The position numbers and the translations under genes were made by a program. Below the pieces are notes generated by a model. That model worked only from the letters and a program-made list of their open reading frames with translations. It searched no databases and was not told where the DNA came from. DNA of 64,000 nucleotides from TMED109 sp002171375 (GTDB lineage Bacteria; Pseudomonadota; Alphaproteobacteria; TMED109), in NCBI GenBank assembly GCA_965657505.1, contig CBFHON010000006.1, forward strand, positions 62,001 to 126,000, written 5' to 3'. Below are positions 52,461 to 62,354 of this stretch, one piece after another (within the stretch, counting starts at the first letter, position 1; every line of letters begins with the position of its first letter).

Positions 52461-53732
52461 ATGAGTAATTTTACTTACAGGAATGAAATTTTGCATATAG
52501 ATAATGTTTCCGCATTAGATATTGAAAAACAATGTAAAACCCCAGTTTATATTTATTCTAAATCTCGCTTAATAAATAATTTTCAGAAATTAGAAGGTGC
52601 GTTAACATCTAAACTTGGAAAAAATTACCCTAAATTAATCGCATACTCTGTTAAAGCAAATTCAAATATAGCTGTAATAAATGTATTAAATAAACTTAAT
52701 TCTGGAGCTGATGTCGTTTCTTCTGGAGAATTAAAAAGGGCTATCAAAGCTGGAATTCAACCTGAAAGAATTGTGTTTTCAGGTGTTGGAAAAACAGCAG
52801 ATGAATTATTTTTAGCACTTCAATCTAACGTTTTACAGTTTAATTTAGAATCAATAGAAGAATTAAAAAAACTCTCTGAAATTGCAGTTGAAAATAACAT
52901 GATAGCTCCAATAGCATTTAGAATAAATCCTGATATTGATGCTGGTGGACATGAAAAAATAGCTACAGGAGGAAGTAATACAAAGTTTGGTATACCTTTT
53001 AGTCAAGCACTAGAATCTTATAATTATGCAAAAACGTTATCAGGGATTAGAATAGTTGGAATTGATATACATATAGGCTCTCAAATTACAGAACTAGATC
53101 CATTTGAGTTAGCATTTAATAAAGTAGTCTTACTTTATAACACATTAATAACTGCAGGGCATAATATTGAAAATATAGATCTAGGTGGCGGAATAGGTGT
53201 TTCTTATGACAAAACTGTTTCGTCTTTTTCTCCTGATGAATATGCAGACTTAGTAAAGAAAAAATTCAGTTCAATTAACTGTAAATTAATATTTGAACCA
53301 GGAAGGTATATTGCTGCAGATGCAGGAATACTTTTAACCAAAGTTATAAGGAATAAAGAAAGTTACGATAATCGCTTTATAGTTGTAGATGCTGCAATGA
53401 ATGATATATTGAGGCCAGCTCTTTATGACGCTAAGCATGAAGTAATTTCAGTAAAAGAAATAAATAAGAATAAAGAATTTGTTGATTATCAAATAGTAGG
53501 ACCTATATGTGAAACTGGCGATATTTTAAATAAGAAAGTGTATTTAAATAGTATTAAAGAAGGTGATTTGTTAGCTATAAAACATGCTGGTGCATATGGA
53601 GCAGTAATGTCATCTCAATATAATAGCAGAGATTTAATACCAGAAATAATGATAGCTAATAAAAATATTAATATAATTAGAAAAAGAATTACTATAGAAG
53701 ATTTTTTATCTTATGAGAGTATTCCTGAATAA
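52461..53732 (+). CDS. lysA: Diaminopimelate decarboxylase
   Basis: PLP enzyme of 423 residues making lysine from meso-diaminopimelate; it complements dapD at 10.6 kb. PLP Lys 65 is in YSVKANSN; HIGSQITEL, LGGGIGVSYD, EPGRYIAADAG, and GPICETGDIL with catalytic Cys in CETGD are the other motifs. The length and fold (group IV decarboxylase, alpha/beta barrel plus beta domain) are normal. Confidence 0.98.
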   Translation: MSNFTYRNEILHIDNVSALDIEKQCKTPVYIYSKSRLINNFQKLEGALTSKLGKNYPKLIAYSVKANSNIAVINVLNKLNSGADVVSSGELKRAIKAGIQPERIVFSGVGKTADELFLALQSNVLQFNLESIEELKKLSEIAVENNMIAPIAFRINPDIDAGGHEKIATGGSNTKFGIPFSQALESYNYAKTLSGIRIVGIDIHIGSQITELDPFELAFNKVVLLYNTLITAGHNIENIDLGGGIGVSYDKTVSSFSPDEYADLVKKKFSSINCKLIFEPGRYIAADAGILLTKVIRNKESYDNRFIVVDAAMNDILRPALYDAKHEVISVKEINKNKEFVDYQIVGPICETGDILNKKVYLNSIKEGDLLAIKHAGAYGAVMSSQYNSRDLIPEIMIANKNINIIRKRITIEDFLSYESIPE

Positions 53733-53752
53733 AATTTTGTGAGTTTATTTCT

Positions 53753-56200
53753 ATGAAAAATATATATGAATTTAATAAACCTATTCCTTTTAGCTTAATA
53801 ATTAAGTTAAATATTACTCGTATCGTAATTATTTGGGAAGAGCTAGCTAAATATTTTTATAGATTATTATTAATTATTTTACTTTTTTCTATGTTTATTT
53901 TGACTGAAGTATTTTCATCATTAAATTTTTGGCTTCACGGCACGATACTAATTATTTTTTTATTATTTTTTTCTGCTGCTTTGATAAAACTTATATTTAG
54001 ATTAAAGTGGCCAGCAAAAATTGATTGTGCGAAAAGAATAGAAAAAGACAATAATGTAAAAAATACACCTTTTAGTTCTTTATTTGATAAACCAATTCAA
54101 AATAAAAACAGCATTTTATGGGCAGAACACCATAAAAGAATCTTAAAAATATCATTAACTTTATCCATTATGAAGTTAAAATTTTTAAACTATAAAAATG
54201 ATCCATTATTTGTTCGTTTACCAATTATGATAGTTTTCTTATTTATTTTTTTGGCTTTTAATAGTGATATAGATAAAAAAGTTCAGGCAGCTTTGTCATT
54301 AGAAAGAAATACTATTGAATTTACAGCAGGAGAATTTACAGGTTGGATTAATCCCCCTGAATATACGAAGTTACAACCAGCTTTAATAGGAAAAAAAGCT
54401 GGATCTTTAATTGTCCCTAAGGGCAGCTCATTATCTGCCAGAGTATTTGGAGGAGAAGGTAAGGTAGAATTAGGTTTAAACGATAAAATAATAAATTTTA
54501 TAAAGATTGATAATGAAAATTCTGCAATAGAAAGTATAATTGATAAAGATACGGATTTAATAGTTAAGCAAAATCAAAAAATTATTTTTAAAAGCCAGTT
54601 AAAAGTTATTAAAGACGAACCTCCTGAAGTTGATTTTTTTGAAGACCCTAAATCTACAATTAAAGGAGTAATGGATATTGATTATATATTTTCTGATGAT
54701 TATGACGTGACTAAATTGTCAGCTAAAATAGTATTAATAAAGCCTATTGAGTCTCTAAATATGAAAGAAATTAATTTTAAACTTCCTTTTAATAAAAGTG
54801 ATGATATGCAAACAATAGGACAATATTACTATGATTTATCTGAACACATTTGGGCAGGTTTGCCTGCTAAAATTATACTTAGAGCAGAGGACTATATAGG
54901 TCAAATAGGCAAAAGTAGAGAAATAGAAATGCTACTTCCAGAAAAACCATTTAAAAATTTAATAGCTGTATCGATTATTAATCAAAGAAAAAACCTATCC
55001 TTGAACAAGGAAGATCCATTTGAAGTTGGAAAAGTATTAAGCGAAATTGCAACTAGTACATTTTTTGAGGATAAACTTTTTGTTGCAAAAGATTGGTTAT
55101 TAGAATCCTCTAATATTTTATTACAAAGTAAAGATAGCTCAATGCTAACTTACGAAAAGAAAAATTTTGTTATTGATTTACTATGGAAGACCGCTTTATT
55201 TGTTGAATCAGGGCAATTATCGGTCGCAGAAAATGAATTACGAAGAGCTCAACAAGATTTAGAAGAAGCATTGTCTGAAGGAGGAGATGGTGCTGAAATT
55301 CAAGACATGATGAACAACTTAGATAATGCTTTGGCAAAATATTTAGATGAATTAGAAAATCCAAGGGATATAGATGTTCCACAGGTATCAGAATCTGATG
55401 ATCCAGGAGATAGAGGAGGAGAAAATGGTGCTCAATCTAACGAAAGAGAAAACTTAGAAGAAAAATTAGAAGATATTGCAGAGTTGACAGCATCTGGATC
55501 ATTAGATGAGGCTCAAGAACAATTAGACCAGATGCAGGAAATGTCAGAAGGACTGGATAGAGATGCTTTAGGGGAGGCTTTAGGGGAGCAAGAAACAGAT
55601 AGTGCTCCTATGGCAATGCAGCAAATTTCTGAAATGATGCAAGAGCAAGAAGCTTTAATGGAAGATTCTTTTGAACAATCTTTAAACGCAGCACAAGCTG
55701 ATCAAAAAACACCTGGCTCTGGTCCAGTAAATGCAGGGCAAAAACAAGAAAGTCTGAGGCAGCAATTAGAGGATGTTATGCATGAAATTAGTGAATCAGA
55801 GAACCCTATGCCTGAAGAGTTAGGAAGGGCTGAAAGATCTATGAGACAAGCAGAAAAAGAGTTACAAAGAGGAAGGCCAGATAGAGCCCAAGCAGCTCAA
55901 GGTAGGGCTATAGAACAACTTAAGAAAGCAGCGGAAAAAATGGATAAAATGCATTCTGGCAATGGGCCAAGTCAAATGGCTGGAGATAGTAATGGAAATA
56001 GTGATCGTGACCAAAGAGATCCTCTAGGTAGAGTGCCTCCTGGACAAGGAAATTCTCCAGGCGGAGATGTAGGTATTACAATGGAATCAGATAATAATAA
56101 GGCTAAAAAAATAGTTAAAGAGTTATATAAAAAAGCTGAAAGTTCAACTAAAGGTTCTATCGAAAGAAAATACGTGGATAGTTTATTAGATTGGTATTAG
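53753..56200 (+). CDS. TIGR02302/DUF4175 family membrane protein
   Basis: Protein of 815 residues matching the alphaproteobacterial family that follows lysA. It has two N-terminal membrane helices (about 38-60 and 64-83) and a third near 153-170, a periplasmic region (about 190-420) with an FTAGEFTGWINPPEYT segment, then a highly acidic/Gln/Met-rich, low-complexity helical tail (about 480-790). In that tail, motifs like QLDQMQEMSEG and QQISEMMQEQEALMEDS recur. Function is unknown. Composition of the tail differs from the AT-driven Asn/Lys/Ile bias of neighbouring genes. Confidence 0.9.
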   Translation: MKNIYEFNKPIPFSLIIKLNITRIVIIWEELAKYFYRLLLIILLFSMFILTEVFSSLNFWLHGTILIIFLLFFSAALIKLIFRLKWPAKIDCAKRIEKDNNVKNTPFSSLFDKPIQNKNSILWAEHHKRILKISLTLSIMKLKFLNYKNDPLFVRLPIMIVFLFIFLAFNSDIDKKVQAALSLERNTIEFTAGEFTGWINPPEYTKLQPALIGKKAGSLIVPKGSSLSARVFGGEGKVELGLNDKIINFIKIDNENSAIESIIDKDTDLIVKQNQKIIFKSQLKVIKDEPPEVDFFEDPKSTIKGVMDIDYIFSDDYDVTKLSAKIVLIKPIESLNMKEINFKLPFNKSDDMQTIGQYYYDLSEHIWAGLPAKIILRAEDYIGQIGKSREIEMLLPEKPFKNLIAVSIINQRKNLSLNKEDPFEVGKVLSEIATSTFFEDKLFVAKDWLLESSNILLQSKDSSMLTYEKKNFVIDLLWKTALFVESGQLSVAENELRRAQQDLEEALSEGGDGAEIQDMMNNLDNALAKYLDELENPRDIDVPQVSESDDPGDRGGENGAQSNERENLEEKLEDIAELTASGSLDEAQEQLDQMQEMSEGLDRDALGEALGEQETDSAPMAMQQISEMMQEQEALMEDSFEQSLNAAQADQKTPGSGPVNAGQKQESLRQQLEDVMHEISESENPMPEELGRAERSMRQAEKELQRGRPDRAQAAQGRAIEQLKKAAEKMDKMHSGNGPSQMAGDSNGNSDRDQRDPLGRVPPGQGNSPGGDVGITMESDNNKAKKIVKELYKKAESSTKGSIERKYVDSLLDWY

Positions 56201-56204
56201 AAAA

Positions 56205-56522
56205 CTACCTATCAAATTCTCTACCAAATAAATTACCTCCTTCTATTGGGATGCCTGTATTGATTAAAAAATTAAATAATTCTTTTGGAATAGGAATTAT
56301 GTTTCCAAAAACAATTATTAATCCTAGATATAGAATTGCAAAAGTAATAGTTAAAGTAATTATCCAAAATACCCAGAGACCCAAATTAGAAGATGTTTCA
56401 GATACGTTTTCTTGTTTCCACTTAGCATTACAGTAAGAGCACTGCACCATTCTTCCTTCAGGAGGAATAAGATTATCCAATACATTAAATTTGGTTTTAC
56501 AGTTATTGCATATTATAATCAC
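56205..56522 (-). CDS. MJ0042-type zinc-ribbon membrane protein
   Basis: A 105-residue protein. The N-terminal zinc ribbon has CNNCKTKFNV and CSYCNAKWKQ, giving two CXXC knuckles. One membrane helix (about 53-72) follows, with a short tail. In alphaproteobacteria such proteins are found next to ftsE and ftsX, but here the divergent neighbour is ydcF, with no ftsEX in between. The role is unknown. It is convergent with the DUF4175 gene (4-bp gap). Confidence 0.87.
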   Translation of the reverse strand: MIIICNNCKTKFNVLDNLIPPEGRMVQCSYCNAKWKQENVSETSSNLGLWVFWIITLTITFAILYLGLIIVFGNIIPIPKELFNFLINTGIPIEGGNLFGREFDR

Positions 56523-56660
56523 ATTATGTCCTTTTTTTACTTCATATAAATAATTTTTATTTTAATATAGTTTTTTTAATTAATATATTAATCTATAGAA
56601 TTTTTTAATAAGGTTTTTATAATTTTTTTTGGGTCAAATGAAAGATATAGAGAATTAAAA

Positions 56661-57206
56661 TTGTTTAGTTTAAAATCTATAATTCTAATATCAATATTAT
56701 TGATGCTTTATATAGTCTCATTTTTAGACTTTATTAAATATATAGATAAAGAAAATTTAAACTATACTGATTCCAATACAATAGTTGTTCTTACGGGCAA
56801 TTCAGGAAGATTAAATGCTGCTATTGATTTAATGCTTTTAAATACTGATACCCGATTACTTATTACTGGAGTAGCTAAGGGAGTTAAATATTCAGAAATC
56901 ATTAAAAATAAAAATATTGATAAAGAAAGAATTATTCTTGGTTATAAGGCTCAAAGTACTCTTGGGAACGTAATAGAGACAAAAATTTGGATACAGAAAA
57001 ATAATTTTAAAGATTTTATCTTAATAACAGATGATTGGCATATGCAAAGAGCACTAGTTTTATTTAAAAACGCTATGCCAAATATTACAATTTTTCCATA
57101 TAGATTAAAATCTAATAAGAATTTTAGAAAAAACTTTTATTTTGAAGAACATTTGAAATATCTTATATCTCATATACAAGTAATTTATTTATGGATTATT
57201 AATTGA
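56661..57206 (+). CDS. YdcF/SanA-like DUF218 family membrane protein
   Basis: Protein of 181 residues with an N-terminal anchor (about 5-23) and a DUF218 Rossmann-like domain. Seen: TIVVLTGNSGRLNAAIDLM, LLITGVAKG, ERIILGYKAQSTLGNVIET and LITDDWHMQRALVLF. Relatives are thought to act in envelope (vancomycin resistance/barrier) functions; the substrate is unknown. The start is TTG at 56661. Its last 4 bp overlap plsC. Confidence 0.9.
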   Translation: MFSLKSIILISILLMLYIVSFLDFIKYIDKENLNYTDSNTIVVLTGNSGRLNAAIDLMLLNTDTRLLITGVAKGVKYSEIIKNKNIDKERIILGYKAQSTLGNVIETKIWIQKNNFKDFILITDDWHMQRALVLFKNAMPNITIFPYRLKSNKNFRKNFYFEEHLKYLISHIQVIYLWIIN

Positions 57207-57886
57207 TTTTTTTTCGTTCTTTAGCATTTAATTTATTATTTTTTACTATCAGTATATTTATTGGATTCTTTCTTTTTCCTTTTTTAATATCATCTTCATT
57301 GACTATAAAGATATCTCATAAATGGGCATTAATAACTATTTACTTACTTAAGAAAATTTGTAAAATTGAAATAGAGATTAATAAAAAGAATTTAAATAAA
57401 TATTTTAATAATCAAGTTCTATTTGCTGTACGCCATGAATCAGTTTTGGAAACAATATTATTTCTAGCCTACTTTTCTAACATAAAATACATAGTCAAAA
57501 AAGAACTACTATATGTTCCTTTTTATGGACAATTTGTTTGGAGATGTGGCCATATAATTATAGATAGAAAAGAACAGTCAAAAACTATATTTTTAATGCT
57601 AAAAAAGATTAAATTGCTTCTAACTAAAAAAGAAAATTTAGTCCTTTTTCCGCATGGCACTAGAGTTAAATATCGTGCAAAAGTACATATTAAACCAGGA
57701 ATATATGCTATCTATAAACATTTAAAAATACCAATTATTCCAGTATATATGGCATCTGGACATGTTTGGGATAAAAAAGGTTTCATAAAGAATCCTGGTA
57801 TAGTAAAAGTTACTTTTTTTGACTCTATTGAAAGTGGTTATAGTAAGGAAAAGTTCTTAAAATTATTAAATTCAAAATTAAATTAA
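57203..57886 (+). CDS. plsC: 1-acylglycerol-3-phosphate O-acyltransferase family protein
   Basis: Membrane-bound acyltransferase of 227 residues that probably acylates lysophosphatidic acid. It has one or two N-terminal helices. Motif I is VRHESVLET (His 78 with Glu 83 in place of the usual Asp). Motif III reads FPHGTRVKYRAK, where family members usually have FPEGTR, and motif IV is IPIIPVYMASGH. The variants H-x4-E and FPHGTR make substrate uncertain. The TTG start overlaps the ydcF stop. Its neighbour order ydcF-plsC is conserved. Confidence 0.88.
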   Translation: MIFFRSLAFNLLFFTISIFIGFFLFPFLISSSLTIKISHKWALITIYLLKKICKIEIEINKKNLNKYFNNQVLFAVRHESVLETILFLAYFSNIKYIVKKELLYVPFYGQFVWRCGHIIIDRKEQSKTIFLMLKKIKLLLTKKENLVLFPHGTRVKYRAKVHIKPGIYAIYKHLKIPIIPVYMASGHVWDKKGFIKNPGIVKVTFFDSIESGYSKEKFLKLLNSKLN

Positions 57887-57957
57887 TTTATTTAGTTTAT
57901 ATAATCTTAATTTTCTTTATTTTAGTATAATATATTTATTAATTAATAGGATATAGT

Positions 57958-59199
57958 ATGAAACCATTATTTAAAAATATTATAATTTCCTTTTTAATAA
58001 TCATTCTGGCTTTTATAGTATATTATTTCTTTCTTAATTCACGTCCTGTTGCGACTGCAAAGCAAGAAAATATAGAATTGCCAATAGTGAATACACTAAA
58101 ACTATCGTCTATTAAGTATCTATTAAACATAAAAACTTATGGAGAAATAGTAAGTGATAGAATCTTAAATATAAAATATAGAGAAAATGGTAAAATTATT
58201 AAAATTGGTAAAAATATAAAAAATGGAGAATATATTAATAAAGGCGATTTAATATTTAAAGTTGATTCATTTTATATAGAAAATGAAATAGAAGAAAAAA
58301 TTACTTCCAGAAAAATTTTATTTTATAACTTAAAAAAGATCAACTTCCAGATAAGTAGTAATGAACTGAAGCAGAAAGAAATAATTGTTCAAAGAGATAT
58401 AATAAAAAATCAATTGGACAGAAGGACTGCAGTTAAATCGCAAGCTTTTTCAGATAATTCAATTGATGAACTTCGTTTATCATTGAGCTTAAAAGAACAG
58501 AGTTTGATAGATAATATTGAATTAATTAATATTTTAAATATTGAGTTAGAAACTCTTAATACCGAAATTGATAAAATACAAATAATAATTGATAAATTAA
58601 ATAATGATCTAGAAGAAACTACTGTCTCTGCTCCCTTTTCAGGGCACATATCTAGTTTAAATATTGAAGTTGGAAAAGAGATAACAAGTAATGATAATTT
58701 AGCGGTTTTGAGTGACACTGATAATTTAGAAGCAAAATTTTTTATCGGCGGTAGTGATTATTTTAAGCTTACACAATTTAAAAATAATGGTTTAGAAGAG
58801 GTAGTTAATATCAAATGGGTTATTGGAAATAAATCTTATAAAACTAAAGGAAAAATTAGTAGAATAGATGGGTTAATTAATAAAGAAATTGCGGGAATAA
58901 ATATATACGCAAAAATTGATAAATCTTTACCTAAAATACCACTAGGAGCGTTTATAGAAATTAACCTTATAAGTAATACTCCTTCAGATGCTATAATAGT
59001 TCCTAGCTCTTCTATATTTAAAAATAAATATATTTATCTAGTTAGAAATCAAAAATTAATTAAACGTGAAATAATTGTCATAAGTGAAGAGAGAGAAGGT
59101 ATTATTATTAAAGATAATAATCTATCTGGTAATTACATTGCTACAACCCGTTTAAGTAATATGAAAGATAATATGCAAGTAGAAACTTTACAAAAATAA
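57958..59199 (+). CDS. RND efflux periplasmic adaptor (MFP/HlyD family)
   Basis: Membrane-fusion protein of 413 residues with one N-terminal anchor (about 9-28), no lipobox. The half-lipoyl motifs surround a long coiled-coil hairpin: GKNIKNGEYINKGDLIF and, after the hairpin (residues about 105-220), TVSAPFSGHISSLNIEVGK. The C-terminal beta-barrel domain has IPLGAFIEINL. It bridges the inner-membrane RND pump encoded next to an outer-membrane channel, which is not encoded here. GGATATAGT precedes the ATG. Confidence 0.93.
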   Translation: MKPLFKNIIISFLIIILAFIVYYFFLNSRPVATAKQENIELPIVNTLKLSSIKYLLNIKTYGEIVSDRILNIKYRENGKIIKIGKNIKNGEYINKGDLIFKVDSFYIENEIEEKITSRKILFYNLKKINFQISSNELKQKEIIVQRDIIKNQLDRRTAVKSQAFSDNSIDELRLSLSLKEQSLIDNIELINILNIELETLNTEIDKIQIIIDKLNNDLEETTVSAPFSGHISSLNIEVGKEITSNDNLAVLSDTDNLEAKFFIGGSDYFKLTQFKNNGLEEVVNIKWVIGNKSYKTKGKISRIDGLINKEIAGINIYAKIDKSLPKIPLGAFIEINLISNTPSDAIIVPSSSIFKNKYIYLVRNQKLIKREIIVISEEREGIIIKDNNLSGNYIATTRLSNMKDNMQVETLQK

Positions 59200-59227
59200 T
59201 TTTAGATGATCATGAAAGTTAATTAAT

Positions 59228-62200
59228 TTGAATATTTTAAACCTTTTTTCTACTCATAAAACTGCCTCAAACGTTCTGATGGTTATTATATTACTTTTTG
59301 GTTTATTAGGGTTATTAAAATTAAATGTACAATCATTACCTGATTTTGGCTTTGACTTAATTACAATAAGTGTAGATTGGAAAAGTGCAAGTCCAAGAGA
59401 TGTTGAAAATCAAATTATAAAATCAATTGAACCTGAAGTCAGAACTATAGATGGAGTTAGAAAAGTCAATTCTACTGCCAGAGAGGGCGTTGGTCAGTTA
59501 AGTATTGAATTTGTTAAAAATACAGATATGCAGAGAGCATTATCTGACGTTAGTTCTGCTGTAAGTAGAATTCTCAGTTTACCAGAAGATTCTGAAAAAC
59601 CTAAAGTAAGAAGAATTATAAGATATGAAACGGTGGGAAGATTATTATTATATGGAGATATATCTGAGGAACTTATTAGAAACAATGCAAAAAAAATCCG
59701 TGATGATTTACTTAATTTAGGAATAGATAAAGTTAATATTCTGGGTATGAGGGATAAGGAAATAGTAGTTGCAATAGATCCATTATCTTTAATGACTTTT
59801 AAAAAATCGATGCAAGATATTTCCGATAAAATATATGCGTTTTCAGAAGATTTTCCTGTTGGTACTATTGAAGATTCAGATATTAGAAAAATAAAAATTT
59901 CAGGACAAAAAAATACAATAGAGCAGCTGAAAGGTCTTTCAATAATTAGTGGGGAATTTGGTGAACAAGTGTACCTTAAAGATATAGCCAATATTTATAT
60001 TAATTATGACAGTGAGGGACAATACGGCTTAGTAAATAACAAACAAGCAATAAGCCTTGATATTAAAAGAGCAGCCGGAAGAAATTCCTTAAAAATGGCA
60101 AAAATTTTGGAAAATTATGTTGTTGATTTTCAAAAAAATTTACCACCAAATTTAAATGTTAAAATTTATGATTTAAGTGTCCAATCTGTAAGAGATAGAA
60201 TTAATCTATTGATTAAAAATGGTTTAGGTGGCCTAGTTTTAGTGGTTATAATTTTATTTTTATTTCTTTCAGGAAGAGTAGCTTTTTGGGTTGCGTTTGG
60301 TATTCCTATTGCTTTAGCTGGTACACTTGGAGTAATGCTTATATCAGGCCAGACAATAAATATGGTTAGTTTATTTGCTTTGATTATGATGCTTGGTATA
60401 ATTGTAGATGACGCCATAGTTGTTGCTGAATATGCTCAAACTAGGCATGAAGAAGGAGATGATTCAGTTTCAGCAGCAAGAAAAGGTGCTAGTAAAATGT
60501 TCCTTCCTGTTTTTACTGCAGCAATTACTACTGTTGCGGCTTTCATCCCTATATTTTTAATTACAGGTATTATTGGCCAAGTTATAGAAGCTATTCCATT
60601 AGTAGCTATAGCTGTTTTAATTGCTTCTCTTGTAGAGTGTTTTCTTATATTGCCTGGACATTTATCATTAGCTTTAAAAAATAAAAAAAAGAATATTTCT
60701 AAATTCAGAATTAAATTTAACAAATATTTCTTTATTATAAGACAAAACTATTTTCGTAAATTAGTAGGACATGCAACAAAATATAGATATGTAACTTTAT
60801 CTGCTACGCTTTCTGTTTTAATAATAGTATTAGGTTTAATGTCAGGAGGAAGAGTATCTTTTGTTTTTTTTCCTTCTCCAGAGCCTGATATAATTTATGT
60901 TAATTTTAATTTTTCTCCAGGGACTTCTAAAGAAAATACATCTTCTATGATAACTGAATTAGAAAAATCATTACTAGAAGTTGATCATAATAAAGAAGTA
61001 AAGACATATTTTTCAATTATAGGTAAATCATTGGGTTTACCTGGAAGTGTTCAGCAGATCCAGGGGCAACATATAGGAGCAATGGTGGTTGAATTAGTCA
61101 GTTCAGATTCAAGAATAACTGAGGTTAGTGATTTAATAATTAGATGGAAAAAAAATATAAATAAACTAGCAGGATTAGAGTCAATGACAATATCCTCTAA
61201 ACGGCAAGGCCCTCCTGGAAAAGATATAGATATTAGAATTATTCCGAATAATATTAATAACGATATTTCTTATACTAAATTAGTAGCAGATGAAGTCAAA
61301 AGTCTACTATCTAAATATGAGGGAGTAAGTGATATTTATGATGACTTACCTTGGGGTAAAGAAGAATTAGTATTAAAATTATTACCATCAGGAAAATCTT
61401 TAGGCTTTACGACTCTCGAAGTTGCAAATCAAATTCGTGCTGCTTTTAGAGGAATAGTAGTCAAAAGATTTTCGGATGGGTCTGAAGAAATTTTAATTAG
61501 AATTAGATACGATAATCAAAGACTTAGAGAGATAGATTTAAAAAATATGTTTATTATGTCTTCTAGTAAAAACTTTATTCCATTGAGTCAAATTGTAGAA
61601 TTAGAATATGAAAAAGGTTTTTCAATTATTAGGAGAGAGAATGGTAAGTCTGAAGTATCTATTACGGCAGAAATTGATGAAAAAATAATTGCACCTTCTA
61701 CAATATTAAATGCACTTTCTGATGGCCCTCTAGATGAGGTAATTATTGATAAAGGGTACAGCTGGAGATTAGCTGGTAGGTCTGAAGAACAAAGTGAAAC
61801 TTTAATGGATATGAAAATAGGAACAGCCATTGGATTAGTTTTAATATTTATAATTTTGTCTGGAGTTTTTTCATCCTATAGTAGGCCTCTTATAGTTATG
61901 AGTATTATTCCTTTTGCAGCATTAGGATCTATTATTGGTCATTGGCTTACAGGCTTTAATATTACTATTTTATCTTTGGTAGCACTTTTAGGATTAGCAG
62001 GAATTGTAATTAATGATTCTATAATTATGGTTTCTACAATTGATGATAAAATAAAAAAAGGTATCAGTATATTTAATGCTGTAATTGATGGGGCATGTGA
62101 GAGATTCAGAGCAGTAATTTTGACATCTTTAACAACAATATCTGGCCTTATTCCTCTTCTCTTTGAAGGTAGTACTCAAGCTCAATTTTTAAAACCTATG

Positions 62201-62329
62201 GCAATTACAATAGTATTTGGTTTGATTGCTACAACTTTTTTAGTATTATTTTTAGTGCCAGCATTAATTTTAGTACAAAATGATATTAAAAATATATTTA
62301 ATAAAATTAGTTCTAGCATATCTAGTTAA
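59228..62329 (+). CDS. RND family efflux transporter permease
   Basis: Proton-driven pump of 1033 residues (AcrB/MexB-like, closer to the multi-drug or unknown-substrate group). It has twelve transmembrane helices in two halves, two large periplasmic loops, and the first-half helix 4 with the essential acidic pair in MMLGIIVDDAIVVAE. The second-half counterpart is LLGLAGIVINDSIIMVS. Also seen: PDFGFDLITISVDWKSASP near the start. The start is TTG at 59228. The substrate cannot be inferred. It pairs with the adaptor 28 bp upstream; no regulator of TetR type is nearby. Confidence 0.94.
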   Translation: MNILNLFSTHKTASNVLMVIILLFGLLGLLKLNVQSLPDFGFDLITISVDWKSASPRDVENQIIKSIEPEVRTIDGVRKVNSTAREGVGQLSIEFVKNTDMQRALSDVSSAVSRILSLPEDSEKPKVRRIIRYETVGRLLLYGDISEELIRNNAKKIRDDLLNLGIDKVNILGMRDKEIVVAIDPLSLMTFKKSMQDISDKIYAFSEDFPVGTIEDSDIRKIKISGQKNTIEQLKGLSIISGEFGEQVYLKDIANIYINYDSEGQYGLVNNKQAISLDIKRAAGRNSLKMAKILENYVVDFQKNLPPNLNVKIYDLSVQSVRDRINLLIKNGLGGLVLVVIILFLFLSGRVAFWVAFGIPIALAGTLGVMLISGQTINMVSLFALIMMLGIIVDDAIVVAEYAQTRHEEGDDSVSAARKGASKMFLPVFTAAITTVAAFIPIFLITGIIGQVIEAIPLVAIAVLIASLVECFLILPGHLSLALKNKKKNISKFRIKFNKYFFIIRQNYFRKLVGHATKYRYVTLSATLSVLIIVLGLMSGGRVSFVFFPSPEPDIIYVNFNFSPGTSKENTSSMITELEKSLLEVDHNKEVKTYFSIIGKSLGLPGSVQQIQGQHIGAMVVELVSSDSRITEVSDLIIRWKKNINKLAGLESMTISSKRQGPPGKDIDIRIIPNNINNDISYTKLVADEVKSLLSKYEGVSDIYDDLPWGKEELVLKLLPSGKSLGFTTLEVANQIRAAFRGIVVKRFSDGSEEILIRIRYDNQRLREIDLKNMFIMSSSKNFIPLSQIVELEYEKGFSIIRRENGKSEVSITAEIDEKIIAPSTILNALSDGPLDEVIIDKGYSWRLAGRSEEQSETLMDMKIGTAIGLVLIFIILSGVFSSYSRPLIVMSIIPFAALGSIIGHWLTGFNITILSLVALLGLAGIVINDSIIMVSTIDDKIKKGISIFNAVIDGACERFRAVILTSLTTISGLIPLLFEGSTQAQFLKPMAITIVFGLIATTFLVLFLVPALILVQNDIKNIFNKISSSISS

Positions 62330-62354
62330 AAATTTATTAAGAGGAGGTTCCAAA

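Noticed and set aside
59494..59991. 165-codon minus-strand open frame inside the RND permease gene
   Set aside because: It is a serine- and isoleucine-rich antisense shadow of a strongly conserved gene.
62280..62354. N-terminal extension of the YdhR-like protein
   Set aside because: The extension overlaps the end of the RND gene, while TTG 62355 has a strong GAGGAGG and matches the domain start.
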